The notes under the pieces are model-generated. The model saw only the letters and a list, made by a program, of their open reading frames with translations, made no database searches and was not told where the DNA came from. DNA of 64,000 nucleotides. Source: JAJFHI01 sp050633705. Lineage in GTDB: Bacteria; Pseudomonadota; Alphaproteobacteria; Rhizobiales; Hyphomicrobiaceae. A program made the position numbers and the translations under genes. This document shows positions 26,976 through 36,224 of this stretch, piece by piece. The stretch covers positions 62,001-126,000 of the forward strand of contig JBOEGZ010000002.1 of NCBI GenBank assembly GCA_050633705.1, written 5' to 3'. Each line of letters opens with the position of its first letter. The stretch's first letter is position 1.

Positions 26976-29156
26976 ATGCTCGTGAGATGCCTGACGCTTT
27001 TTGTGATGTTCAACTGCGTGCTGTTTGCGCTTGCCAGCGCTACTCAGGTAACGGGTATGTGGTCCGTTGAAACGGTCGCTGCTGCTGGTGAGAAAACACC
27101 AGATAAAAAGCAGTTTTCCAAAGCAGCAGCCGTATTGCGAGATTATATGATGTCTCATAAGTCGCTCACCGGCCACGCGGACCCCCGCCCAATTTTCAAG
27201 AACGGTGATGTTGCCAACACAAAGAGACGGTCTCCTGGACTGATCAAAATTGCAGAAAACAGCAATGTGACAGAACTAAAAATTCCCTCAGCCAATGACA
27301 AAGCTAAAACCGGGCAAACCGACGACCTCCTCGTTCCGATCGAAAAGGACAAAGGTTCCCGCACCAAAGATTATAAAGAACCTGGCGCGAGCACCTCGAT
27401 CACAGACGATAGATCAGACAGCAAAGGCGCAGCCGTAACAGCCGACGAAGACCACCTAAAACTCTTCGTCGAAAACCGTTACCCGTCAGCTGCGACATGT
27501 GGGGTTTGTCATCCCAAACACTACAAAGAATGGTCGGTTTCTCAACACGCATATGCCCAGCTCAGCCCAGTCTACCTGTCGCTGAACAACCGCATCAATC
27601 AATTGTCGAATGGTTCGAATGGCGACTTCTGCCTTCGCTGCCACAGCCCTGTCGGCGCCAATCTGGGCGAAAGCCCATTCATGTCAAACCTCGATCGTCA
27701 CCCAACATCGCGCGAAGGAATCACGTGCGTTGTCTGCCACCGCATCAACAAGGCTTACAACAAAGCCAGCGGACGCCTGGCATTGGTTGAAGGTGGCTTG
27801 ACGGATCCGGTGTTTGGACCAGATGGCAACAAAGGTGTCAAAGATGTCCTGTCCAAACCAGAAAAGTATCGCGTTGTCACGAAAGAGAAGGAACCGGGGC
27901 GAAAGATTCACAAATCGGCAAAACTTTTCGACTCAATCAAAACGCCGGTCTTTTGCGGAACCTGCCATGATGTGACATTGTTCAACGGCTTCCGTCTTGA
28001 AGAAGCCTACAGCGAATATCGCGTTTCGCCTGCGGCAGCTAAAGGCATCACCTGCCAAGACTGTCATATGGGGAAAATACAGGGCAAGCCCTCCGGCTAT
28101 GAACAAGGCCCCGCGGCGATCGTCGGCGATGTTCCAACAAAAAAACGCAAACTAACGAGCCATTTGTTTTCAGGACCTGACTTTTCGGTTGTGCATCCTG
28201 GAATATTTCCACACAACGAGAAAGCGGCTGCATTCAAGACGATGCGAGAATGGTTGCAATTCAAGCACAAGGAAGGATGGGGAACCGACAAGTTCGAAGA
28301 CAATGTTCCCAAAGGCTACAAATTTCCCAAGGCTTGGGCCTCCGTTGATGACCGTTACGACGCTCGCGAAATTCTCAATAAACAATTTAAACTGCTGGAT
28401 TTTGCTCGGATCAAACGGCTTGAGGTTTTAAAAAACGGCTTCGTACTCGGCCGCATTATTCCTGACAAAGGTGGTCAAAACGGCCTTTCATTTCGTGTCC
28501 AAGTGCGAAACGGTACGGATGGCCACAACGTACCGACAGGCTTTACGGGTGAGCGGTTGATTTGGTTGGCAGTGACCGTGCGTGACCGAAATGGGAAAGT
28601 TTTGTTTCGTTCCGGTGATCGCGATCCCAACGGAGATCTACGCGACGGGCACTCCTCTTATGTCCGCGCCGGAAAGATTGCACTTGATCGCCAGCTATTC
28701 AGTTTGCAATCGATCTTTGTCACCCAGAACGGTCGTGGTGGCGAGATCGAACACGTCATCCCAATTCCATTCCCAACATTTGCATTGCCACGTGTTTTAC
28801 CCTCAACCACATCGTTGGTCTTCACCGGTGAACCGGCCACCGAACGCAACCACAAGAAGGGTATAGAGCCAAATGGGGAACGTTGGGCAGCCTACACCAT
28901 CGGCGCAAACAACTTAACAGGTGAAGGTCCATATGAAGCCACCGTCCAACTCAAAGCGCAACCGGTTCCAATAAATCTCATTGTTGCATCACAAAAAGTC
29001 GGTTTCGATTTTGGTATGACACCAGCACAGCTTGGCAAAGAGATCCTTTCGGGCACCCAGACGCTTTGGGAAAAGAAAGTCGTTTTAGGCAAGGCCGCGA
29101 CGGGCAACCGAGAAGTTCTGCCATGGCAAAGGGGTGCATCTCGAAATGGTCAATAA
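26976..29156 (+). CDS. Pentaheme c-type cytochrome with long linker and C-terminal beta domain
   Basis: 726 residues. Signal peptide about 1-24, then a Lys/Asp-rich, probably disordered stretch to about 165. Five CXXCH heme motifs: CGVCH (175), CLRCH (219), CVVCH (251), CGTCH (327), CQDCH (360), arranged as in the c554-like multiheme family. The heme-free C-terminal half (about 430-700) contains NGTDGHNVPTGFTGERL, a block seen beside such heme domains, and looks beta-rich. It must be exported and matured by the c-type cytochrome system. Upstream ORF overlaps the barrel gene by 11 bases. Its place with an outer-membrane barrel suggests a periplasmic or outer-surface electron carrier (inference). 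Confidence 0.88.
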   Translation: MLVRCLTLFVMFNCVLFALASATQVTGMWSVETVAAAGEKTPDKKQFSKAAAVLRDYMMSHKSLTGHADPRPIFKNGDVANTKRRSPGLIKIAENSNVTELKIPSANDKAKTGQTDDLLVPIEKDKGSRTKDYKEPGASTSITDDRSDSKGAAVTADEDHLKLFVENRYPSAATCGVCHPKHYKEWSVSQHAYAQLSPVYLSLNNRINQLSNGSNGDFCLRCHSPVGANLGESPFMSNLDRHPTSREGITCVVCHRINKAYNKASGRLALVEGGLTDPVFGPDGNKGVKDVLSKPEKYRVVTKEKEPGRKIHKSAKLFDSIKTPVFCGTCHDVTLFNGFRLEEAYSEYRVSPAAAKGITCQDCHMGKIQGKPSGYEQGPAAIVGDVPTKKRKLTSHLFSGPDFSVVHPGIFPHNEKAAAFKTMREWLQFKHKEGWGTDKFEDNVPKGYKFPKAWASVDDRYDAREILNKQFKLLDFARIKRLEVLKNGFVLGRIIPDKGGQNGLSFRVQVRNGTDGHNVPTGFTGERLIWLAVTVRDRNGKVLFRSGDRDPNGDLRDGHSSYVRAGKIALDRQLFSLQSIFVTQNGRGGEIEHVIPIPFPTFALPRVLPSTTSLVFTGEPATERNHKKGIEPNGERWAAYTIGANNLTGEGPYEATVQLKAQPVPINLIVASQKVGFDFGMTPAQLGKEILSGTQTLWEKKVVLGKAATGNREVLPWQRGASRNGQ

Positions 29157-30798
29157 TGCACGCCACCGCCATTGCCAATCAACAACGCCGGCAAGTTTTT
29201 CCTTGATTGCATTTTCGATTGCCTTGTTTGTTTTTTTGCTGGTTGGGCCCACGTCGGCAACGGCAGAAAAGACCTCTGATGATGGAACGCGTACGTCAAC
29301 GTGGACATCTGAAGATCTTAAAGAAACGCCAGTTAAAGAAAGCCGCGCTTGGTACAGCTGGTTCTGGCCCTTGGGCGACCGCGTTGAAGTCGAAACGCTT
29401 AAAGACGAGTATGTGCCATTTCAAACTGAAGAAGGCCACACCGCTAGCATCGAAGAGGCGCTTGCTCAACGGCCTACAACCCAGAGCGTCAAACCGAGAC
29501 GCGTCGACGACAATATCAAACTTTTGCCTGCACGGCCTAACTTGTTGCTAGAGTTTGGCGATGGCTTCCTTGACACCGGCAAACTCGACCATGGTTTTGA
29601 AGTTCCAATTATCGGTGCGGTTTGGCAGCCACGGCTTTGGGCCTACGTTATCAATCGAACAGCGCTGCAAACATTTGATGACGGCCGAACAGACGCCCCA
29701 CGCGAATCTGAAATCACCAACCGAATGGATCTGTTCTTCAATCTTCAGCTCACCGGCACCGAAAAACTACTTTTGGGTCTTAGAACGACGGATCGAAATC
29801 GGCCCGACAAATTCACACGATACACTTTCGAAGGACGCGAAGAGGGGTTCAACGATGAGTTCAATGTTGGTGTTGAAACCTTGTTCTTCGAGGGAGATTT
29901 GGGCAGCCTATTTCCCAACACTGATCGCGCTGGCATCAAACCAATTGATTACGGCTTCACAGTCGGGCGCCAACCTCTTGTGTTTCAAGAAGGTATATTG
30001 ATCAACGACACCATCGATGCCGTTGGCCTTATACGTAACAACATTCCTTTTCCCGGAACTTCTAATTTTCGTGTTTCTGGAATGTGGGCTTGGAACCGTC
30101 TTGACCGCAACGACTTTGACTTCGCAAATAGCGATTCTGACATGTACGGTGTCTTTGTCGCCGCCGATACACACATTTCTACCTACAATCTCGATTTGAT
30201 ATATGTCGACGCGGAAGAACCACGCGATGGCCTATATGTCGGCGCCTCAGCCATTCAAAGGATCGCGGCACTGGGCGGCATCAGCACGGCGTTTCGGGCG
30301 AATGCTTCAATTGCACTGGACGAAGAAGTCGCTGGCAACGTCATTGGCGATGGCCTGTTGTTAACGGCTGAGATTTCCAAGACCGTTCCTGGCTCAGATG
30401 ACATTATCTACTTCAATACATTTTGGGGAATTGGTAATTTCACCCAAGCTGGCCGTGAAGCCATTGTCGGCGGGCCGTTGGCCAATACCGGCATTCTGTT
30501 TGCCTCTCCAAACCTTTCAACGTATGGCGCGGAAATAAATCCATTTACTGATGATGATGTTGTCGGTGGCGCTATTGGGTATCAGGCATTTTGGGACAAC
30601 AAACGCCGCAACCTCATTTTGGAAATGGCCACGCGTCACGACCTGAGCGGAACTGGTTTCGACAGTCTTGGATTTGGCGCCCAACTGCAACAAGCCGTTG
30701 GTCAACACGTCCAACTTCAATTTGAGACGTTCTACACATTCAATGAAGGAAGAGACGACGGTGCCGGTGCGCGCGCTGAAGTGCAGGTTGTCTATTAA
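29146..30798 (+). CDS. Outer-membrane beta-barrel protein, porin-like
   Basis: 550 residues from the ATG at 29146 (AAAGGGGTG upstream); a GTG at 29134 is an alternative. Signal peptide with a long hydrophobic core (SLIAFSIALFVFLLVG), then an acidic/aromatic N-terminal region with WYSWFWPLGDR, then alternating amphipathic strands to the end. The last residues VQVVY (terminal aromatic) match the C-terminal signature for BAM-inserted barrels. The barrel resembles porin/alginate-export-like proteins but no family is certain. It overlaps the pentaheme gene, so the two are coupled and could form a porin-cytochrome pair. Confidence 0.8.
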   Translation: MVNNARHRHCQSTTPASFSLIAFSIALFVFLLVGPTSATAEKTSDDGTRTSTWTSEDLKETPVKESRAWYSWFWPLGDRVEVETLKDEYVPFQTEEGHTASIEEALAQRPTTQSVKPRRVDDNIKLLPARPNLLLEFGDGFLDTGKLDHGFEVPIIGAVWQPRLWAYVINRTALQTFDDGRTDAPRESEITNRMDLFFNLQLTGTEKLLLGLRTTDRNRPDKFTRYTFEGREEGFNDEFNVGVETLFFEGDLGSLFPNTDRAGIKPIDYGFTVGRQPLVFQEGILINDTIDAVGLIRNNIPFPGTSNFRVSGMWAWNRLDRNDFDFANSDSDMYGVFVAADTHISTYNLDLIYVDAEEPRDGLYVGASAIQRIAALGGISTAFRANASIALDEEVAGNVIGDGLLLTAEISKTVPGSDDIIYFNTFWGIGNFTQAGREAIVGGPLANTGILFASPNLSTYGAEINPFTDDDVVGGAIGYQAFWDNKRRNLILEMATRHDLSGTGFDSLGFGAQLQQAVGQHVQLQFETFYTFNEGRDDGAGARAEVQVVY

Positions 30799-30811
30799 GG
30801 ATTAAAAAACA

Positions 30812-32128
30812 TTGAGTTTAGAAAAATCAATAGAAATCGCTGCCCTTTTGTTGGTCTTGGCTGCAATACTTCGTGCAACGATGGCCGTTATGTACGTCGC
30901 GGCACACAGTTTCGTTATCTCGCGACGCGAGCGCAAAAAAATGGAGCAGTTCCGGCACAATACACTCAAGCTATCTGAACAATTTAAGCACCCCCCAGAT
31001 CTTCACATCGATACCGTGACCGAGCCGACAAGAAGAAAATTTCGAATTGGAAAGCGAGTTCATGAAAACCTGAAAGGGGACATTTGCTCATTCTATTTGC
31101 TTGCCGACGATGGCCGGTCAATCCCGGCCTACACGCCTGGGCAACACCTAACTTTCGAACTTAACGTTCCAGGACAAAACCAACCTGTTGTACGCTGCTA
31201 CTCATTGTCAGAAACCCCCACAAATCCGCAAAAATACTATCGGATAACAGTCAAGAAACAGCGAGCACCAATCACTTCGCCCACTGACACACCGGACGGT
31301 TTGTCGTCGTGCTTCTTTCACGATCAATTGGCCGAGAACGATGTCGTCCTAGCATCTCTCCCAATTGGCGCGTTTTGCCTCAATCAAGCCTCAAAACGAC
31401 CGATCGCCCTCATTGCCGGCGGCGTGGGACTAACACCACTTTTGAGTATGTTGAATTGGTTGGCAGCGACAGACAGCCAGCGAGACGTCTGGCTGTTTTA
31501 CGGGGTGCGCGATCGCACAGAACACACCTTCTATGATCATTTGCAGGCACTCTCTCAATCGATGAACAACATCCGCGTTGTCATATTCTACTCGCACCCG
31601 ACAGCGAACTGCCGACGTGGTGTCGATTATCATGTGCCGGGTGTTATTCGTACCGACGTCATTGCAGCACTTCTCAGGTCTCAAGACTACGAATTCTATC
31701 TGTGCGGTCCACCGCCTATGATGCGCTCCGTCAATCTCGGCCTGCGCGCTTGGGGCGTAGCAGCCGACGACATCAAATCAGAGAGTTTTGGCGCGACAAA
31801 GCTTACTTCGAGCTCGCAAAGCCCTCTCGAAAACTCAAGCGACGGACAAGAGAATATAGAAAGTGCCCCTGAAAAATTTCAAATTCACTTTGCACGGTCA
31901 AACAAGACCGTGTCGTGGACGAAACACAACGGGACACTTCTCGAACTGGCAGAAACTTGTGGGGTAAATGCGCGTTGCTCCTGCCGGGCTGGTCAATGCG
32001 GCACATGTCGAATTGCGCTTCGAACCGGTGAAGTCGATTATATTAAAACGCCGCAGACAAAGTTGGATGCGGGCTTTTGTTTGCCGTGCGTCACGCAGCC
32101 AAAATCAGATTTGGTGCTCGATCTATGA
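30812..32128 (+). CDS. Membrane-anchored FAD/NAD(P)H and 2Fe-2S oxidoreductase
   Basis: 438 residues from a TTG start (AAGGA upstream). One N-terminal transmembrane helix (about 8-30) with a basic cytoplasmic flank. The FAD-binding domain has RCYSLS (128-133); the NAD(P)H domain has GGVGLTP (203-209) and LCGPPPMM. A C-terminal plant-type ferredoxin domain binds 2Fe-2S by C391, C396, C399 (CRAGQCGTC) and FCLPC. The architecture is that of HCP reductase/phenol-hydroxylase-reductase-like electron transferases and it would feed NAD(P)H electrons into, or take them from, a membrane partner. It overlaps the tetraheme gene by four bases (ATGA). Confidence 0.88.
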   Translation: MSLEKSIEIAALLLVLAAILRATMAVMYVAAHSFVISRRERKKMEQFRHNTLKLSEQFKHPPDLHIDTVTEPTRRKFRIGKRVHENLKGDICSFYLLADDGRSIPAYTPGQHLTFELNVPGQNQPVVRCYSLSETPTNPQKYYRITVKKQRAPITSPTDTPDGLSSCFFHDQLAENDVVLASLPIGAFCLNQASKRPIALIAGGVGLTPLLSMLNWLAATDSQRDVWLFYGVRDRTEHTFYDHLQALSQSMNNIRVVIFYSHPTANCRRGVDYHVPGVIRTDVIAALLRSQDYEFYLCGPPPMMRSVNLGLRAWGVAADDIKSESFGATKLTSSSQSPLENSSDGQENIESAPEKFQIHFARSNKTVSWTKHNGTLLELAETCGVNARCSCRAGQCGTCRIALRTGEVDYIKTPQTKLDAGFCLPCVTQPKSDLVLDL

Positions 32129-33135
32129 CGCAACGCCTCTTACTATTCCTCCTTCCATGTCTTTCGTCTGGCTTTTTCTTGATCGACGCAAAGACCTCGC
32201 ATGCGAACAAGAAGGTGCACAAATTCACCGGGCCAAATGCGTGCGCGGAGTGCCACAAGCAAGAAACTGAGGTGTGGAAGAAGACCCACCATTTCAAAAC
32301 ATTTCGCAATATGCCGCGCAGCAAAGATGCCCGTAAAATTGCCCGCAAGCTTGGTATCAGGAGAATAAAATCTGATAGCTTATGTCTTGGCTGCCATTTT
32401 ACCCAAGAGGTCGTGCGAAAGAAGACGCGCGTAACGGCTGGCATTTCGTGTGAATCTTGCCATGGTCCAGGTAAAGACTGGGAAAAGATACACAGCGAGT
32501 TCAGCGGCAAAAAAAATAAAGAACAAGAAAGCAAATCTGAAGCGACCGCGCGTTGGAAACTCTCGGAACAACGCGGCATGATCCGACCAAACACTTTGTA
32601 TAAACTCGCTAAGAATTGCTACAGCTGCCACGTTGTTCCAAACGAAAAACTTGTAAACATTGGCGGACATGCCGCTGGCAGTCCTTTCGAATTATTATCG
32701 TGGTCTCAAGGCGAAGTCCGCCACAATGTTTGGTACTCAAAAGGCAAAAGCAATAAGACGGCCAGCGCAAATCGTCGGCGCATGATGTATCTGGCGGGTC
32801 TGGCCGTTGAGATTGAAACCGCCATTCGCGCTGTCGGCGTTGCAACGAAAAAGAAAGACTACGCCATCCGCATGGCCCACCGGGCAAACAACGCGCGAAT
32901 AAAGCTTGCAAAAGTCGCCCGTGCATTAAGTGATGTTGTGGAACTGCGCAAAATAGTCACGTTGAGCCATTCGGCTGGTTTGAAATTGAACAATAAAAAA
33001 TCACTCTTCCACGCCGCCAACAAAATATCGACCCAAGCACAACGTTTGTTATCGGCCTACGACGGAAGCACGTTCGCTGGCATCGACAAGCTCCTTCCTG
33101 GTCCGAAAAAGTACAAAGGAAAGTCGTTCGAATGA
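32125..33135 (+). CDS. Tetraheme c-type cytochrome, c554-like family
   Basis: 336 residues from the ATG at 32125 (coupled to the preceding stop). Signal peptide about 1-27. Four CXXCH motifs: CAECH (40), CLGCH (87), CESCH (109, within CESCHGPGKDW) and CYSCH (165). The CESCHGPG block is typical of the cytochrome c554 N-terminal family, of which Nitrosomonas c554 is the known member. The C-terminal 140 residues are Lys-rich and helical, without hemes. A soluble periplasmic carrier between inner and outer membrane is the simplest role. Confidence 0.88.
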   Translation: MTQRLLLFLLPCLSSGFFLIDAKTSHANKKVHKFTGPNACAECHKQETEVWKKTHHFKTFRNMPRSKDARKIARKLGIRRIKSDSLCLGCHFTQEVVRKKTRVTAGISCESCHGPGKDWEKIHSEFSGKKNKEQESKSEATARWKLSEQRGMIRPNTLYKLAKNCYSCHVVPNEKLVNIGGHAAGSPFELLSWSQGEVRHNVWYSKGKSNKTASANRRRMMYLAGLAVEIETAIRAVGVATKKKDYAIRMAHRANNARIKLAKVARALSDVVELRKIVTLSHSAGLKLNNKKSLFHAANKISTQAQRLLSAYDGSTFAGIDKLLPGPKKYKGKSFE

Positions 33136-33205
33136 GCTGCAACACCTGCCCTGACAGGCAACCTCCGACACGTGCTCCAACAGTCCACACTGTCGAAAAG
33201 AAAGT

Positions 33206-34012
33206 ATGAAACTTAAATTCGTTCTCATAATGATCGTCGGATTTTTGATCGTGTATGCCCTGGCATATACGTACGACGCAGCTTTACGTGACGTCGCCTT
33301 TTTCGACGGTTGGGTTCTATTCGCTGGAATGGGACTACAATTCTTGTTTCACATCAAAAAGAAGATGCCGCGATGGCTTTCTGGCAGCACGCAAACTTGG
33401 GCAAAAATTCACATTCATTGCGGGTATTTCGTTGTTGCCTGCTTTGCCTTACACACAAGGCTTTCCTGGCCTGAAACCGTGTTGGAAGGCACGTTATGGA
33501 TGCTGTTCGTGCTCGTTGTCGCGAGCGGAATAATTGGAACTTTTTTGACCAACGCCATTCCACTGAGATTGGAACAGCTGTCAGAGCGGTTGGAGTTTCA
33601 TGAACTGCCAAAGATGCGATCAGCATTGGCGGATAAGGCACACAATCTGGCACTGAGTTCTGTTCAAGATGCTGGTACGACCAAAATTTCTGATCTTTAT
33701 ATCGCAAAACTGCATCAATTTTTTGCCAAACCACACAACACCTATGCACACCTTATGGGATCAAAACGGCCGCTGAAACAAATGCTGTTTGAGCTTGAGG
33801 GTCTCGACACTGAGCTTGAAAGCAAGACCCGAAAAGCCATTCGCGAGATGCGTCTGCTGGTCGAGCTGAAAACGAAATTCGATTTTCAATATGCCCACGA
33901 AATCGCCCTGCGAATATGGCTATGCATTCACATTCCAGCAACATACGCGCTGATTGTTTTGTCTATTTTGCATGTCGCGGTGATATATGCTTTTCGATCG
34001 GGAGTAGCCTAA
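33206..34012 (+). CDS. Cytochrome-b-like integral membrane protein
   Basis: 268 residues with about four or five transmembrane helices. One helix contains His pairs in HIHCGYFVVACFALHT (H69/H71 and H83), the pattern of a b-type heme helix, and the last helix contains two more His (WLCIHIPATYAL and SILHVAVIYAF). This would bind one or two b hemes and exchange electrons with quinone or with the decaheme protein next to it. A cytoplasmic/periplasmic helical domain (about 120-235) separates the helices. It is close to ferric-reductase/b561-like proteins but I cannot name the family. It ends one base before the decaheme start. Confidence 0.72.
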   Translation: MKLKFVLIMIVGFLIVYALAYTYDAALRDVAFFDGWVLFAGMGLQFLFHIKKKMPRWLSGSTQTWAKIHIHCGYFVVACFALHTRLSWPETVLEGTLWMLFVLVVASGIIGTFLTNAIPLRLEQLSERLEFHELPKMRSALADKAHNLALSSVQDAGTTKISDLYIAKLHQFFAKPHNTYAHLMGSKRPLKQMLFELEGLDTELESKTRKAIREMRLLVELKTKFDFQYAHEIALRIWLCIHIPATYALIVLSILHVAVIYAFRSGVA

Positions 34013-34013
34013 C

Positions 34014-36140
34014 GTGCAGCTCGTGCATCTCCCGCAAACCTTGGCCAATTGGACCGTTGCAGCTATCGCTGGCATAGCAGCACTTGCAGTTTTATATTCA
34101 CACGATCAAAAACTCTTAATGCCGGGTCCCGTTTCGACTGTGCACAGCTCAATTGATGACTGCAAAGGTTGTCACACCAATATTAAAGACGGAGCGTTGG
34201 GGTGGCTGCATGGACTGGTTCGCTTTGCCAAACCTGAAAAAGACAGCCAAGCTTGTTTAAGTTGCCACAAGATTGGCGACGGAGCAACAACACCCCACTC
34301 CGTCTCAGCACAACGTCTCAAGGCGATTTCCAATGCACAAGAAAACTCTGGCTCCGCACCAAACAAGGCAACAATAGCTCGTATTGCAAACGTTCTATTT
34401 CCTCATGACGACAAACAAAATGGGCCAATTTACTGCGCCACCTGTCACAAAGAACACCGCAACGACGGTGTCGATCTATCGCAAGTTTCGCAAAGCCGTT
34501 GCCACACGTGCCATCGGGTTCAGTTTGAGAAATTTGCGACCAATCACCCAGAATTCAAGCAGTATCCATTTAAAAGGCGCACACGATTGGCATTCGACCA
34601 CGCGGCCCACTTTGAAAAACGATTTCCTGAGACGCGCAAGAAAAAAGAAAAGCCCGCAAACATACCTAACACCTGCGCAGATTGTCATACCGCCACCGCC
34701 AGCCGAAATCAGATGGGTGTAAAACCGTTTTCCCAATCTTGCAGTCAATGCCATCTTTCCCAGATCGTCGGCACCAACCGGGCGACAGGACCACAAGGTC
34801 TGGCATTCATCACGTTACCGGGCCTTGATCTTGAAACGCTTCAAAAAAAAGGAACAAACATTGGTCAATGGCCAACCGTATCGGAAGCAGACGTAACACC
34901 AATTATGAAGCTTATGCTTGGACGGGACCGTTCACGGCGAAAAATTCTAATGATCACTGAAAGTCTCGACCTGCTGGATCTCAGCAATGCAACGGATGAT
35001 CAGATTGCGGCTGTCGAAAAATTAGCTTGGGAAATTAAAGGTCTCATTTACACACTTACGACGTCCAGAACTTCAGACGTTATAAAACAGATTGGCGGTG
35101 GCACACGAAAAGACCTTGACCACAAAGTGATGGCGCAACTGATCGCGGCAATGCCACGCGACGTTCTCATCAACGCGCAAAGGGAATGGCTGCCCAATTT
35201 GAAATCAGAAATTGAAAAGCGCGGCGTCGAGACCTGGGTGCCAACAATCAAGAAAAGCGCTGGCGCTCTAAGTAAGTCGACTGCAAAACCTCCTCCGCCA
35301 GCTAATCAAGAGCCTTCGACCCAGATTGCGCAGAAGGAAACCAACAAACTCGTCACCGATCCGAAATTTGGTGGCTGGAAAGTCGACCCCTACGGCGAAC
35401 TTGTTCAAGATGGTGACCGCTCAAAGGAATTGGAACGAAAGAGCGAGCGCGGCGATGGAGGCGTTGGAGACGATGATGGCGCTCGTAGCACCAACGCCAG
35501 CGACACCGATACGACCGCGCAGGATGGCAATCTTGAAGCCAATGCAACAGCTCCCGACGATGTATCGCAGCCAGAAAAACTCACCCTTGATGCCGAAGCC
35601 TGGGCCGAGTTCGGCGGTTGGTACCGGAAGGATTTTGCAATTCTATACAAGCCAACCGGGCATGGAGATCGATTTGTGAAAGCCTGGTTGGATTTTTCTG
35701 GCCACTACTACAAAGACACCAAGGTCGATCTCGCCGCTGCCATCTTTTCCCTACTCACTGACAAAGATGCCCAGGGTCAGTGCACGAAATGCCACAGCGT
35801 TGAAAAGAGCCGATCAGGAGCAAGATTGATACAATGGCGCCCCTCTTCCGCTTCAGACAAAATGGGGCAGTTTACAACGTTTGCGCATGAGCCCCACTTC
35901 GGATTGTTAGACGAACGTGGATGCCTGACGTGTCACAAAATGAGCAAGAGCAAAGACTTCGAAAAATCATATCAGTCTTTAGACCCAAAAAATTTCGTCT
36001 CAAACTTCAAACCTGTCGAGAAAAAGCTCTGTGCAACCTGTCACAAAAAAGATGCCGCACGACAAGACTGCCTGTTATGTCATAAATATCATGCCAATCC
36101 TGTCGTCACGCCAATAACGTCAACAAAGCTGCCGAAATAA
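34014..36140 (+). CDS. Decaheme c-type cytochrome, N-terminal membrane anchor
   Basis: 708 residues from a GTG start (GGGAG upstream). A single hydrophobic helix (about 12-30) anchors or exports it. Ten CXXCH motifs: residues 50, 81, 141, 163, 221, 243, then 590, 637, 673, 686. The heme motifs form a six-heme and a four-heme cluster separated by about 340 heme-free residues, which include an acidic, low-complexity segment (about 440-530) and FGGWYRKDFAILYKP. It follows the b-type protein without a gap and is probably its periplasmic electron partner, by analogy with NapC/CymA- or Qrc-like pairs. No closely known protein was recognised. Confidence 0.86.
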   Translation: MQLVHLPQTLANWTVAAIAGIAALAVLYSHDQKLLMPGPVSTVHSSIDDCKGCHTNIKDGALGWLHGLVRFAKPEKDSQACLSCHKIGDGATTPHSVSAQRLKAISNAQENSGSAPNKATIARIANVLFPHDDKQNGPIYCATCHKEHRNDGVDLSQVSQSRCHTCHRVQFEKFATNHPEFKQYPFKRRTRLAFDHAAHFEKRFPETRKKKEKPANIPNTCADCHTATASRNQMGVKPFSQSCSQCHLSQIVGTNRATGPQGLAFITLPGLDLETLQKKGTNIGQWPTVSEADVTPIMKLMLGRDRSRRKILMITESLDLLDLSNATDDQIAAVEKLAWEIKGLIYTLTTSRTSDVIKQIGGGTRKDLDHKVMAQLIAAMPRDVLINAQREWLPNLKSEIEKRGVETWVPTIKKSAGALSKSTAKPPPPANQEPSTQIAQKETNKLVTDPKFGGWKVDPYGELVQDGDRSKELERKSERGDGGVGDDDGARSTNASDTDTTAQDGNLEANATAPDDVSQPEKLTLDAEAWAEFGGWYRKDFAILYKPTGHGDRFVKAWLDFSGHYYKDTKVDLAAAIFSLLTDKDAQGQCTKCHSVEKSRSGARLIQWRPSSASDKMGQFTTFAHEPHFGLLDERGCLTCHKMSKSKDFEKSYQSLDPKNFVSNFKPVEKKLCATCHKKDAARQDCLLCHKYHANPVVTPITSTKLPK

Positions 36141-36224
36141 ATCGTTTGCACCAACAAGCCCCTCTCGTGAGACACGGCACCTGGCCATCCCCGCTCAACG
36201 CCAAACCCAGATCACATAAATTTT

